Shown: one piece after another, positions 47,301 to 54,002 of the stretch
Layout: each line of letters opens with the position of its first letter
Position numbering within the stretch: the first letter of the stretch is position 1
NCBI GenBank assembly: GCA_900544975.1
Contig: UQXI01000003.1
Coordinates: 42,922 to 106,921 of the forward strand
Direction: 5' to 3'
DNA from: an uncultured Eubacteriales bacterium
GTDB taxonomy: Bacteria > Bacillota > Clostridia > Oscillospirales > Oscillospiraceae
DNA: 64,000 nt
Notes under the pieces: generated by a model
The model's input: only the letters and a program-made list of their open reading frames with translations
Told to the model about the DNA's origin: nothing
Database searches by the model: none
Translations under genes and position numbers: made by a program

Positions 47301-48106
47301 ATGTGACACTCACCGTTCCGGAGCATGACTACCTCGTGTCCGTGGTGCCCGCCACCTGTGAAGAGGGCGGCTATACCCTGCACACCTGTAAGAACTGCGG
47401 CCACAGCTATGTGGACAATGAGACTCCCGCCACCGGCCACAGCTTCGGCAACTGGGAGATTACAACCGCGGCGGATTGCTTCCGCGACGGCCTTGAGACC
47501 CGTACCTGCCACTGCGGCGAAACCGAGACCCGGGTCATCCCCGCCAGTTCCGATCACTGCCCCTCCAAGGCCTTCTCCGACCTGAACTGCTCCTCCTGGT
47601 ATCACGAGGGCGTGGACTACGTCCTGTCCACCGGCCTCATGAAGGGCATGGGCAACGGCGTCTTTGCCCCCAATACCACCGTTACCCGTGGTATGATCGT
47701 CACCATGCTCTATCGTCTGGCGGGCGAGCCGGATGCGGAGAACCCCACGCCCTTCACCGATGTGGCCCGGAATAAGTACTACGCCAACGCCGTGGCCTGG
47801 GCCTACGAGAATGAGATCGCCATGGGCGTCACCGACACCCGCTTTGCCCCGGAGGCTCCGGCCACCCGGGAGCAGGTTGTCACTTTCCTGTACCGGTACG
47901 CCAAATTTGTTGGTATGGACGTATCCGCGCAGGGCAGCCTTCGGGATTTCTCCGACGGCCAGACCGTTTCCGCCTACGCTGAAGAGGCCGTGGCCTGGGC
48001 CGTGGGCAGAGGTCTCCTGGTAGGCGATAATGGTAACCTTCTGCCCAGAGACACCGCCACCAGAGCCCAGCTAGCCACCATCATCTTCCGATTCCTGGAG
48101 AAATAA
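41399..48106 (+). CDS. SLH protease 2: giant cell-surface subtilisin-like protease
   Basis: 2235 residues, paralogue of SLH protease 1. Signal peptide about 1-28; propeptide; S8 triad D207 (AIIDTGLD), H302 (EHGSHVAGIAVAN), S655 (GTSMAAPQ). Dockerin-like loops start at D828 (DFDGDGDVDADD) and D861 (DMDGDGDVDTYD). The Big2-like domain lies about 1456-1545 and the cohesin-like domain about 1864-1965. A cysteine-rich insert (residues about 1978-2053, with CKNCGHSY and CHCGE) is absent from protease 1. Three SLH repeats run from about 2055 to the end. AAAGGAG precedes the ATG. Codon use is more GC-rich than in protease 1. It is followed by its own regulator gene. Confidence 0.9.
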   Translation: MKKTHLPTRLLAMVLAFALLFGFAVPVGATGTGEAEITFRQVDNSAVSVDSKTELPVESPSQPDYADTDVVRVSIFLEKDSTVQAGYSTRDIAQNSAAMLYRAGLQVSQCAMTASIERATGEKLDVVWNMTLAANAISANVEYGQIAAIEKLPGVAEVVLETRYEPQETVTDATSKPNMVISTQMTGTNVAWQSGYTGAGMRVAIIDTGLDTDHQSVAPGALEAALRENAAEADVDYEEYLKGLDLLDAEEIARVLPQLNAAKQYAGLTAEDLYISLKAPFGFNYVDSTLDVTHDNDDASEHGSHVAGIAVANRLVEKDGAYVSAADAVGMVGNAPDAQIIVMKVFGQNGGAYDSDYMAALEDAILLGCDSVNMSLGSTLAGESRSETYAELLDSLTKTDTVLVTSMGNNGYWAQYADPKEHLFVEDVNFHTGGSPGSYTNTLTVASVDNDGLVGNTFAVAGKDFVYMETLYRNTPFLTLNTNGEAGTTYDYVMIDGYGTEEDFASVDVAGKIALVRRGEIEFTQKLYNGDSAGAIATVVYNNQPGLFYMDLTYYWGSTPCVSITSEASDFIQENSTKQTAENGTVYYTGKLTVTKRVSSIYSDSDCLSMSSFSSWGVPGDLSLKPEIAAPGGSVYSINGAVQETDEYELMSGTSMAAPQIAGISALVLQHIQTKGLSQEGLTDRALAQSVMMSTATPLKDEDGQYYPVMQQGAGLVDTAAATGFDSYVLVDGYADGKVKTELKDDPTRKGVYSFSFDIHNISDTQKIYALSADVFTQNFFEDYSNYNNNDEQTALYTDTQTTPLDANVLWTVDGRVVSAKGELAQCDFDGDGDVDADDGQALLDYVTGARDAIQALNRADMDGDGDVDTYDVHLFLNKLDNETVTVPAGGSVKIAVTIRLTEEAKAHLDEYFVNGAYVQAYVFANAVGDEEGLLGTSHSIPMLAFYGNWSDGSMLDLGCFQTFQTGEEYRVPYLYNKDTNTFAITYADEPNELYVFGGNPVTIDQRYMPERNAINSENGDRISKLKIAVIRNAADSRFTVTNTQTGEVLQDVSGGEFPAAAMHTMGYGPTSYLLNVDWSPKGLSEGDELELCLTLAPDYYVNDDGSVRWDELGRGTTLKTPVTIDNTAPVLNGVSLDVLTETLNITATDNRHVAAVTLLNGNGSKTLASTGSDPDAGAGEACVYSMDVSQVDGQEFLIQVTDYAMNTATYAIEVNLGELAVPDRIAFNMSSGYWAGFDRNPTWPLPNWMPADKAFCAATILDHMILAATEKGEFYVMPENDPSNMTLVANLGVVLTDMAYNPADGQVYGVADGVLVTVNPLTGAVAEVGKIGIPTNTLACDENGTFYCHMLTDGAVKLTDVYAFTLETIDAPELVLTVELFTNEYTQALEIDPNTGLLCWVSYYESSYGSISYALSYYLEINLEDGTVTQSSMLFNHISCLAIPVKNGGDNWGTTDEVSGIQISRDAMTILKGTEEALSALVLPWTVSDRSIIWTSSDPTVATVDASGVVTGVNVGTCVVTAASALNPSVTASCDVTVETARVTLEGVLMDSESNPMFFTWNLETDDTWTAGVSLDTTLTSATLDTAKGDLYVMDAVKDSWNMHKVDRAIGKTVENSGPNAAEISLWDMAYSDYYSSGEAVRINGIHGEYLLPAKDPMKLDFMAFDLFNILSSFGAQSLTAVTSLGYEQHWDEDSGVMRDTEHLILMDNTGSIWNFWLYSTDDGGMSGMLNGYASTLTGLAFPGDKSGDMDCSLIAGEDGYLYFSYFNGATNQLYRLGFDEANEIYKADLLGDFGEGVWPAAIYAASSNEAESQTAAVPTGNEIHVEAVPLTAEAFAASAQEETRPGGTLNGFTGETVRPQSVEHKADCKDKTVTLTLTADGETTNGLYTVSYDASKLTLLDKSGKTELASFAEEDGKLIFGYAGKETMPAGTVLATLTFEAQADTEAVFTVTLVEENDRHPGTAEDVTLTVPEHDYLVSVVPATCEEGGYTLHTCKNCGHSYVDNETPATGHSFGNWEITTAADCFRDGLETRTCHCGETETRVIPASSDHCPSKAFSDLNCSSWYHEGVDYVLSTGLMKGMGNGVFAPNTTVTRGMIVTMLYRLAGEPDAENPTPFTDVARNKYYANAVAWAYENEIAMGVTDTRFAPEAPATREQVVTFLYRYAKFVGMDVSAQGSLRDFSDGQTVSAYAEEAVAWAVGRGLLVGDNGNLLPRDTATRAQLATIIFRFLEK

Positions 48107-48118
48107 CGATTCACCACC

Positions 48119-48145
48119 GGGGCAGGCGGCATGATCGCCTGCCCC
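48119..48145 (+). terminator. Hairpin after SLH protease 2
   Basis: GGGGCAGGCG (48119-48128) pairs with CGCCTGCCCC (48136-48145). No T-run follows, so terminator activity is uncertain. Confidence 0.45.
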
Positions 48146-48213
48146 CACTCCACGCCGCTCGACTCGGGTGCGATGGGCTGTTCACAAACCATCCGCAAAA
48201 CCTTTTGGAGGTG

Positions 48214-48242
48214 TTGCTTCTGAACCAGAAGTCTGTTACAAT
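48214..48242 (+). promoter_or_regulatory. Promoter of regulator gene 2
   Basis: TTGCTT (48214-48219), 17-base spacer containing a CTTCTG/CAGAAG inverted repeat, TACAAT (48237-48242). The inverted repeat could be an operator. Confidence 0.65.
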
Positions 48243-48273
48243 ATACTCCGATAGTGCATTTGGAGGTGGAAGA

Positions 48274-49362
48274 ATGGAGCTGGAAATCTATAAAAAACCA
48301 TGTCTACTTCTGGAAGCGGCGGAGTTGGTCTGCGCCGTGGTCAACAACATCCCCGCGGAAAAGCTGACTGTCCCGGATACATACGCCATCCCGCCGGAAG
48401 CGGTACGGACAATTCAGGAGGCCGCCTGCGCGGGGCTTTCTCCTGAGGACCGTCAGCTGCAATTTTATTTCCGGGGCTTTCCCCTGTTCGGCGTAGCGGA
48501 ACGGCTGTTTTGCCTGGGCTGCTGCCTTTTGTACACCTCAGTGGAGGTATCCTGCAACGGGGTGGACGATATGGCCCAGGCCTTGTGTGATGGCTGGACC
48601 CGCCGCCGCCGGGAAGATTACCGTATCGATGGGATTTATCCATTCTCTCTTCGGATCAACGTGGTAAATGGAAGAGAATTTACCGCTCTGTCCGACGAGA
48701 TCGCCCCGCTTCCCGTTCCGCAGTCATATAAAATGCAACTTGTGGAGGTGTTCTCTGCGTTTGATTATCATGTGTCCCGGGTGGCGGAGCTGCTGCGGCC
48801 AGTGGCGGACGCGCTGGAGGTTCTGCTGGCGCCATGGGTGGAGCGGGCCACGCCTTTGATGAACCAGTGGGAGCGCTTTTTCCGAGAGCATGGTGTCAAC
48901 GAGTTTCTTCTGCGCAGGGCCCAACTGAAATTTGGCCAGGTGAAGACTCTGCAAATTGCCTTCCGATATTTTGCGCCCGATCCGTCTCCTCTTTATTTCG
49001 ACGAAAAAACTGGCTGTGTATCCATCCATATGGGTATGTCCATCCGGCCGGATCCCAATGACCGCGGAGCAGCGCCAACCCTGGATGACCTGGATCATTC
49101 CGCGCTCCGGCTTTTGGCCAATCCGGACAGAGTGGAGATGCTGCGGCTCATGATGAACCGGCCCATGGGCGTGCCGGAGCTGTCCAAACGGCTACAGCTC
49201 AATTCCGGCTCGGTTTTCCGGGATGTCAACAGTATGTACAACGCCAAGCTCCTGCTGTTCCAGCCGGAGAATGGGAAAAACCTGTATTGCACCAACCTGT
49301 CTGCCGTAGTCAGGATTACCTCCAATCTTGTGGAGTATATTCGCAGCGGCGAAGAAATATAG
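48274..49362 (+). CDS. ArsR-like winged-helix regulator paired with SLH protease 2
   Basis: 362 residues from the ATG at 48274 (GGAGGTGG upstream); the longer frame from 48205 starts before the promoter -10 and is rejected. The C-terminus holds a winged helix (ALRLLANPDRVEMLRLMM, VPELSKRLQLNSGSVFRDVN, wing ending YCTN). The N-terminal helical domain (KPCLLLEAAELVCAVVNNIP) matches regulator 1. The pair protease-regulator is thus repeated with both genes diverged together. DNA target and signal are unknown. Confidence 0.7.
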   Translation: MELEIYKKPCLLLEAAELVCAVVNNIPAEKLTVPDTYAIPPEAVRTIQEAACAGLSPEDRQLQFYFRGFPLFGVAERLFCLGCCLLYTSVEVSCNGVDDMAQALCDGWTRRRREDYRIDGIYPFSLRINVVNGREFTALSDEIAPLPVPQSYKMQLVEVFSAFDYHVSRVAELLRPVADALEVLLAPWVERATPLMNQWERFFREHGVNEFLLRRAQLKFGQVKTLQIAFRYFAPDPSPLYFDEKTGCVSIHMGMSIRPDPNDRGAAPTLDDLDHSALRLLANPDRVEMLRLMMNRPMGVPELSKRLQLNSGSVFRDVNSMYNAKLLLFQPENGKNLYCTNLSAVVRITSNLVEYIRSGEEI

Positions 49363-49436
49363 AAAAAGGGGCTGCTAAGAAGTCCACCGACCGTGCAGAC
49401 AGTGCCGGAAGACACTGGCCGTAAAATATATGAAAG

Positions 49437-49474
49437 AAACGGCTGCGTCCAGTTGAGGGAGCAGCCGTTTTATG
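49437..49474 (+). terminator. Terminator after regulator gene 2
   Basis: AAACGGCTGC (49437-49446) pairs with GCAGCCGTTT (49461-49470), followed by TTAT. It separates the surface-protein locus from the ribosomal operon. Confidence 0.75.
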
Positions 49475-49499
49475 AAAAAATAGTTATTGAAAAAAGGAC

Positions 49500-49528
49500 T
49501 TGACATTCCGCCTGGAAAATGGTAAACT
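49500..49528 (+). promoter_or_regulatory. Promoter of rplJ-rplL
   Basis: TTGACA (49500-49505), 17-base spacer, TAAACT (49523-49528). Confidence 0.75.
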
Positions 49529-49536
49529 GTACAAGC

Positions 49537-49654
49537 TGCCAGAGACAGCAGGAGGCTTTGCCACAACGGGGTTTCCCATCCTGCCGAGGTTTGCGGAATT
49601 TGTATTTACATGTTCTGTGTCCTCATGTCTTATGGCATGAGGCATTTATTTTTT
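49537..49654 (+). promoter_or_regulatory. Ribosomal protein L10 leader
   Basis: AGAGACAGCAGGAGGC followed by CATCCTGCCGAGGT (49551-49590) is the conserved kink-turn core bound by L10(L12)4. A downstream hairpin CCTCATG/CATGAGG (49621-49627, 49636-49642) with a T-rich tail at 49649-49654 gives the attenuator, just before the GGAGG of rplJ. It allows L10 feedback on its own operon. Confidence 0.8.
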
Positions 49655-49670
49655 CGGAGGTGACACTTTC

Positions 49671-50204
49671 ATGCCCAACGCAAAGGTTCTTGAAAGCAAG
49701 AAGGCAATCGTTGATGAGCTCACCGGGAAGATTCAGGGCGCCAGCGCCGTGGTCTTTGTGGATTACAAGGGCATCAATGTTGCTCAGGATACCGACCTGC
49801 GCAAGCAGTTCCGGGACGCTTCCGTGGACTACTCTGTCGTGAAGAACACGCTGACCCGCTTCGCCGCCAATAAGGCCGGCTACAGCCAGTTTGACGAACT
49901 TCTCAACGGCACGACTGCCATGGCCTGCACCACCGGCGACCCCATCGCGCCCGCCCGTATCGTCTGTGAGTTTGCCAAGAAGAACAAGAACGTCCTGTCC
50001 ATCAAGGGCGGTCTCGTGGAAGGCTCCGTCCTGACTGCCGAGCAGCTGAACTCCTTCGGTGAGTTGCCCAGCAAGGACGCCCTCATTGCCCAGGTTCTGG
50101 GCACCTTCCTGGCCCCCATTTCCAGCCTGGCATTTGTTCTGGACCAGATCCGGATTCAAAAGGAAGGCCCCGCTCCCGCAGAGGAAGCCCCTGCGGAGGC
50201 CTAA
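49671..50204 (+). CDS. rplJ: 50S ribosomal protein L10
   Basis: 177 residues, full length. KVLESKKAIVDELTGKI and VVFVDYKGINVAQDTDLRKQ are typical L10; the C-terminal helix LAFVLDQIRIQKEG binds L7/L12 dimers. The alanine/proline-rich tail is common. It forms the ribosomal stalk base and, through the leader, represses its own operon. GGAGGTGAC precedes the ATG. rplL follows after 52 bases. Confidence 0.97.
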   Translation: MPNAKVLESKKAIVDELTGKIQGASAVVFVDYKGINVAQDTDLRKQFRDASVDYSVVKNTLTRFAANKAGYSQFDELLNGTTAMACTTGDPIAPARIVCEFAKKNKNVLSIKGGLVEGSVLTAEQLNSFGELPSKDALIAQVLGTFLAPISSLAFVLDQIRIQKEGPAPAEEAPAEA

Positions 50205-50256
50205 TTCATCCACCCCATTTATTATACTTTGAAATTATTTTAGGAGGATATTTACA

Positions 50257-50631
50257 ATGGCTAGTGAAAAGATCACTGCTCTCGTTGAGGAAGTCAAGGG
50301 CCTGACCGTTCTGGAGCTGTCCGAGCTGGTACACACCCTGGAGGACGTATTTGGTGTTTCCGCCGCTGCTGCCGCTGTTGCTGGCCCCGCCGCCGCTGCT
50401 GCTCCCGCAGAAGAGGAGAAGACCGAGTTTGATGTGGTTCTGAAGGAAGTCGGCGCCAACAAGATCGCTGTCATCAAAGTGGTCCGCGCTGCTACCGGCC
50501 TGGGCCTGAAGGAAGCCAAGGAGATCGTGGACAACGTCCCCAAGGCCCTGAAGGAAGGCATCTCCAAGGAAGACGCCGAGAAGCTGGCTGAAGAGCTGAA
50601 GGGCGCCGGCGCTGTTGCCGAGGTTAAGTAA
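50257..50631 (+). CDS. rplL: 50S ribosomal protein L7/L12
   Basis: 124 residues. The N-terminal dimerisation part ([19 protein letters not shown]), an alanine-rich hinge, and the C-terminal factor-binding domain ([24 protein letters not shown]) are clear. It recruits translation GTPases. AGGAGG precedes the ATG. A terminator follows directly. Confidence 0.98.
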   Translation: MASEKITALVEEVKGLTVLELSELVHTLEDVFGVSAAAAAVAGPAAAAAPAEEEKTEFDVVLKEVGANKIAVIKVVRAATGLGLKEAKEIVDNVPKALKEGISKEDAEKLAEELKGAGAVAEVK

Positions 50632-50652
50632 GATAGTTCTTTCTTGAAATTT

Positions 50653-50679
50653 TAGGGGCTGTTTTACAGCCCCTATTTT
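50653..50679 (+). terminator. Terminator of the rplJ-rplL operon
   Basis: Stem AGGGGCTG (50654-50661) with CAGCCCCT (50667-50674), loop TTTTA, then TTTT. Confidence 0.9.
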
Positions 50680-50843
50680 CCACTAGTGTAGAATCAAAAA
50701 GTTTTGAAGGCTGTACGTATGCACACCTTATATTGCTCCTGATCTGTAAATTTACAATTAGAGAATGGCGTTATAAAACTGTTAAAAGATATATAATTTG
50801 TAATATTTATTTTGTGACTTACGAAAATGGTAGGTGAAATTGC

Positions 50844-51038
50844 ATGGCTAAATGGGGAGATTTATTATACTCTGACGAGGAAATGCACCAGTTATATTCG
50901 ATTTCGAATGGTTTTAATGATGATATCAATACAAATGATCGGGTTCGCACTTCAAATGAAAAATATGCGGATTTTATTGATGCTGGAATGACGGCTCTGA
51001 TGGAGGAACACCCGAATCTGTTTAAGCTGCTCATTTAG
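50844..51038 (+). CDS. Hypothetical protein, 64 aa, AT-rich islet
   Basis: 64 residues, acidic, no membrane span (MAKWGDLLYSDEEMHQLYS at the start). AGGTGA is six bases before the ATG, and a TATAAT lies at 50792-50797 although the -35 is weak. I do not recognise it. Its codons are clearly AT-richer than the flanking rplL and degV, as for the next two genes, so the three look like one imported unit. Confidence 0.6.
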   Translation: MAKWGDLLYSDEEMHQLYSISNGFNDDINTNDRVRTSNEKYADFIDAGMTALMEEHPNLFKLLI

Positions 51039-51068
51039 GCGTCGACGTTAATTGGGGAGTGGTTTTAC

Positions 51069-51605
51069 GTGTCTGTGGTATATAAAAATGGAAAGGTTAT
51101 TTATGATCCGCCATTAGAGCGCACTTTGACAGAAAAGGCTAATCGCTTGGTTTTACAGTTTACGAGATATGCTCAAGGAGTTGGCCTCTCGGCAGACGAT
51201 ATATACATCCAACGTTTTCTTGTACCCCGGATTATTTTGCGTGTAGACAAACGTGAGGGCTATTTTGTGGTATTCCATGAGGGAACCAGGATAAATGAAA
51301 TAAAGCAGGCCGCTCTTATGGTATATTGGATATTGAAATTTAAGCCATTTGCGGTTAAAGCCACGGATCCTAATTCATTAAAGAAATATAGCAGAATCAA
51401 TGAGAGTTTTGCTTTATTTTACTTACTGAGTGCTTGTAAGCAGTATTCTGTTGAAAGCAATCACACTACTGCAGAAATGTCTGAGCGATTGTGCAATGAA
51501 TTACTATATGCATTTTCTTACTGGGATCTGAGTAAGGAATCGCTAATTTTGATTGCGGAAACAATTGCTGAGGCATGCTTTGGGATTTCTGCTCAAGGAA
51601 TATAG
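51069..51605 (+). CDS. Hypothetical protein, 178 aa, AT-rich islet
   Basis: 178 residues with GTG start (51069) preceded by GGGGAGTGG. Mixed alpha/beta with no signal peptide, no clear membrane span and no motif I can name. An internal segment PRIILRVDKREGYFVVFHEG is beta-rich and the C-terminal half is helical. It is 30 bases after the 64-aa gene and four bases before the next start, so the three are probably one operon. Function unknown; AT-rich composition suggests transfer. Confidence 0.65.
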   Translation: MSVVYKNGKVIYDPPLERTLTEKANRLVLQFTRYAQGVGLSADDIYIQRFLVPRIILRVDKREGYFVVFHEGTRINEIKQAALMVYWILKFKPFAVKATDPNSLKKYSRINESFALFYLLSACKQYSVESNHTTAEMSERLCNELLYAFSYWDLSKESLILIAETIAEACFGISAQGI

Positions 51606-51609
51606 AACT

Positions 51610-51936
51610 ATGGATTTGACAGATAGAACACTGGAGGATATTTTCACTGCTTTGGCTGATAGCGGCGGCATTGGTTTGATTATTGCTACACTGATTGTTG
51701 GGATTGCTCTTGGCGCTCTGCTTGTAAGTTTGTACTATAGAAAAATAAAAATTCTTCAACTGAGAAACGAACTTCGGTCAGCAAAATCCGAGGCAGAGCG
51801 GTTGCAAGCCTATGAAAAGCGATGCAACGAACTTGAGAAAAGTATTGAAGATCTCACTGGACGTCTTTATACAGGGTTAGCGTTAGAGCCAGACGGATCG
51901 GATCCCGCTTTGGAAAAGATATTTAACAGAGAGTGA
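51610..51936 (+). CDS. Hypothetical membrane protein with coiled coil, AT-rich islet
   Basis: 108 residues from the ATG at 51610; the frame extends to 51553 inside the previous gene. One membrane span (IGLIIATLIVGIALGALLVSLYY, about residues 18-40) is followed by a coiled coil (LRNELRSAKSEAERLQAYEK) and a short acidic tail. Topology suggests a cytoplasm-facing scaffold or a spanin-like/anchor protein. No family recognised. A terminator follows. Confidence 0.65.
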   Translation: MDLTDRTLEDIFTALADSGGIGLIIATLIVGIALGALLVSLYYRKIKILQLRNELRSAKSEAERLQAYEKRCNELEKSIEDLTGRLYTGLALEPDGSDPALEKIFNRE

Positions 51937-51967
51937 TTTACATAGTTAGCGTATTTATGACACAAAA

Positions 51968-51996
51968 GAGAGCCGAAGTGTATCGGCTCTTTTTTG
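51968..51996. terminator. Bidirectional terminator between the AT-rich islet and degV
   Basis: AGAGCCGA (51969-51976) pairs with TCGGCTCT (51983-51990) with T-run 51990-51995 and an A-run before the stem, so it can serve both the plus islet and minus degV. Confidence 0.88.
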
Positions 51997-52023
51997 CGCT
52001 TTATTTTGGACTGTAGTCAAAAC

Positions 52024-52890
52024 TTATTTTAAGGTAAAAGCGGCACCTACCACCTTCGGACCGGCGTTGGCGGCGATGACTGCGCCAATTTGATAGGCTC
52101 CCGCCGGGGGATAGCCCAATTTCTCTGTGAGGAGCCGGGTTATCTCCTCCCGGCAGCTTTCGTCACTGCCGTAGATGACTTCGTAGGGGGTCCCAGGGAG
52201 AATCTCTTCGGCGGTCATCTCTGCCACCTTCTGGGCCAGCTTGGCATCCCCACGGCATTTTGCCGCTGTGGTAATGGCCCGGTCAAAGATCTTCATAATG
52301 GGCTTCAGCCCCAGCTTGTCCCCCAGGAAGGCGGCGGCGCTGGGGATCCGGCCGGATTTGGCGGCATATTTGAGGGTGTACATTCCAAAATACACCTGCC
52401 TATGGGGCAGGCAGTCCCGAAGATAGGCGGTGATGGCGGTAGCATCGGCGCCGGACTCTGCCATACGGGCAGCCTCTATCACTGGCGCGCCATAGAGAGC
52501 GGAGTAACCCAGACTGTCGAAGCTATGGATGTGTACCCGGTCCCGGTATTCCGGGTGTTCTTCAAAAAACTGCTCAGCGGCCAGGAGAGAGTTGCCATAA
52601 GTGGCCGAGCCTTCGGAATTGATGAGCACCAGGATCAAATCGGTATATCCCGCCTGGGCCTCCTGGAGGTAAATCTCCTGGAACTGGAAGGGGTTGACCT
52701 GAGCGGTTTTGGGGATTTCGTCACACTGGGCCATCAATTTATAAAATTGTGTGTTATCTAGGTCCACGCGTGTGGTATAGGATTTGTCCCCCAGGGTGAC
52801 CTGGAAGGGAATTACGCGGATGCCGTACCGTTCCTCGTTTTCACGGGAAATGTCGCTGGCCGCGTCGGTGATGATTCGAATCTTACTCAC
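52024..52890 (-). CDS. DegV family fatty-acid-binding protein
   Basis: 288 residues from the GTG at 52890 (AAGGAG seven bases upstream); the frame to 53076 has no ribosome site and lies in the neighbour's 3' part. KIRIITDAASDIS opens the first domain, TAQVNPFQFQEIY marks the T-x-Q-[PV] lipid site, and a second domain follows (SGRIPSAAAFLG). DegV/FakB proteins carry fatty acids for phosphorylation by FakA. fakA is not in the window. Convergent with the AT-rich islet. Confidence 0.92.
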   Translation of the reverse strand: MSKIRIITDAASDISRENEERYGIRVIPFQVTLGDKSYTTRVDLDNTQFYKLMAQCDEIPKTAQVNPFQFQEIYLQEAQAGYTDLILVLINSEGSATYGNSLLAAEQFFEEHPEYRDRVHIHSFDSLGYSALYGAPVIEAARMAESGADATAITAYLRDCLPHRQVYFGMYTLKYAAKSGRIPSAAAFLGDKLGLKPIMKIFDRAITTAAKCRGDAKLAQKVAEMTAEEILPGTPYEVIYGSDESCREEITRLLTEKLGYPPAGAYQIGAVIAANAGPKVVGAAFTLK

Positions 52891-52946
52891 AGGAAGTCTC
52901 CTTATATTTTTTATGGGACGCGGTAGACTCCCCCAGCCGGGGAACG

Positions 52947-53822
52947 CTACCAAATGGTGATGGACCAGCGATTTTCGAAGGTCTCTCCCGGAGCGACGGT
53001 GGTGATATCCGGCATTTGGCTCAGCTCCTCCACCAAGCTGTCCCGACCGGGGAGGATGGACCAGGGTTCCATGCACACATAGGGTGCATCGGTTTGGGGC
53101 TTGTGCCAGAAGCCCACATAAGGCATCTGGGGATAGGAAACGGTGACGCCGTGGCTGCCCTTGGGGGAGGATAGGGTGACCTGCCGGGGCGCGCCAGCGA
53201 GGACCACGGCATCTGCGTCAAACAGCTGGTGCTGAAGAGGCAACTTTCGCCCCTCTACCAGGGGGTAGGCAAGCCGTTCCGGGGCCACCTGGAGGGCGGG
53301 ACTGAATATCACCCGGCTGGGGGTGCAGGCTTCCGGGAAGGTCAACTCGTAATCCTCAAAGGACAGCCCCTCCTCCATGGGTACGTTGAAGCCAGGATGG
53401 CCGCCCATACCGCAGTACAGGGGCTCTGCCGACCGGTTTTCAACCTGGAAGGCCACTTGCAGAGTTTGCCCCTTTAGGGTGTATCGAATGCGGAAAGCGA
53501 ATGAATAGGGATAAATGGCCAGGGTCTCTGGAGAGTCGGTGAGGAGGAAGCAGCAACCAGTTGCCTCCTGTTCTTCCACGGTCATCTGGGCATGGCGCAC
53601 AAAGCCGTGGATTTCCATGGGGTAGGCTTTGCCGTGCAGGGTATAGGTCTTCTGATACAGCCGCCCCACAAAGGGGAACAGGTTGGGGGCCTGGCCCGTC
53701 CAGTAGGCGGGATCGCCCTGCCACAGAAATTCCCGTCCGGATGCGGCGTCCCGGATGGAGGTGAGGGCGCCGCCCTCCTGACTGATGGTGACAATCAAAT
53801 TGGAATTGGAAATCTGAATCAT
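52947..53822 (-). CDS. Aldose 1-epimerase family protein (LacX-like)
   Basis: 291 residues. LFPFVGRLYQKTY, EIHGFVRHAQMTV and CGMGGHPGFNVP are characteristic of the GalM/LacX fold; histidines in HGF and GHPGF sit at the sugar site. Members interconvert sugar anomers or act on hexose-6-phosphates. No sugar operon adjoins it, so the substrate is open. It is followed by degV with a 56-base gap and may be cotranscribed. Confidence 0.88.
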   Translation of the reverse strand: MIQISNSNLIVTISQEGGALTSIRDAASGREFLWQGDPAYWTGQAPNLFPFVGRLYQKTYTLHGKAYPMEIHGFVRHAQMTVEEQEATGCCFLLTDSPETLAIYPYSFAFRIRYTLKGQTLQVAFQVENRSAEPLYCGMGGHPGFNVPMEEGLSFEDYELTFPEACTPSRVIFSPALQVAPERLAYPLVEGRKLPLQHQLFDADAVVLAGAPRQVTLSSPKGSHGVTVSYPQMPYVGFWHKPQTDAPYVCMEPWSILPGRDSLVEELSQMPDITTVAPGETFENRWSITIW

Positions 53823-53936
53823 ATGGGGTTCCTTCCTTTTTGGTGGTGCTATCTATCGTTATTGTACCCCGGCGCCTGGGGAAATGCAACCAGAAATTCC
53901 CGGGTTGCGCCGTTTGTAAACAAATCATGAAAGGGC

Positions 53937-53966
53937 TTGACAGGAGGGAAGCGGGTTTTCTATAAT
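53937..53966 (+). promoter_or_regulatory. Promoter of the alarmone synthetase gene
   Basis: TTGACA (53937-53942), 18-base spacer, TATAAT (53961-53966). Both hexamers are perfect consensus. Confidence 0.88.
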
Positions 53967-54002
53967 TTCATGTGACAAAATCCCGCAAAGGAGACAGAAC
54001 AT

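Noticed and set aside
41264..47605. 2113-codon open frame antisense to SLH protease 2
   Set aside because: It mirrors the protease codon bias (few stop complements in GC-rich coding DNA), has glycine/valine/histidine-rich nonsense-like composition and no ribosome site. Treated as a shadow.
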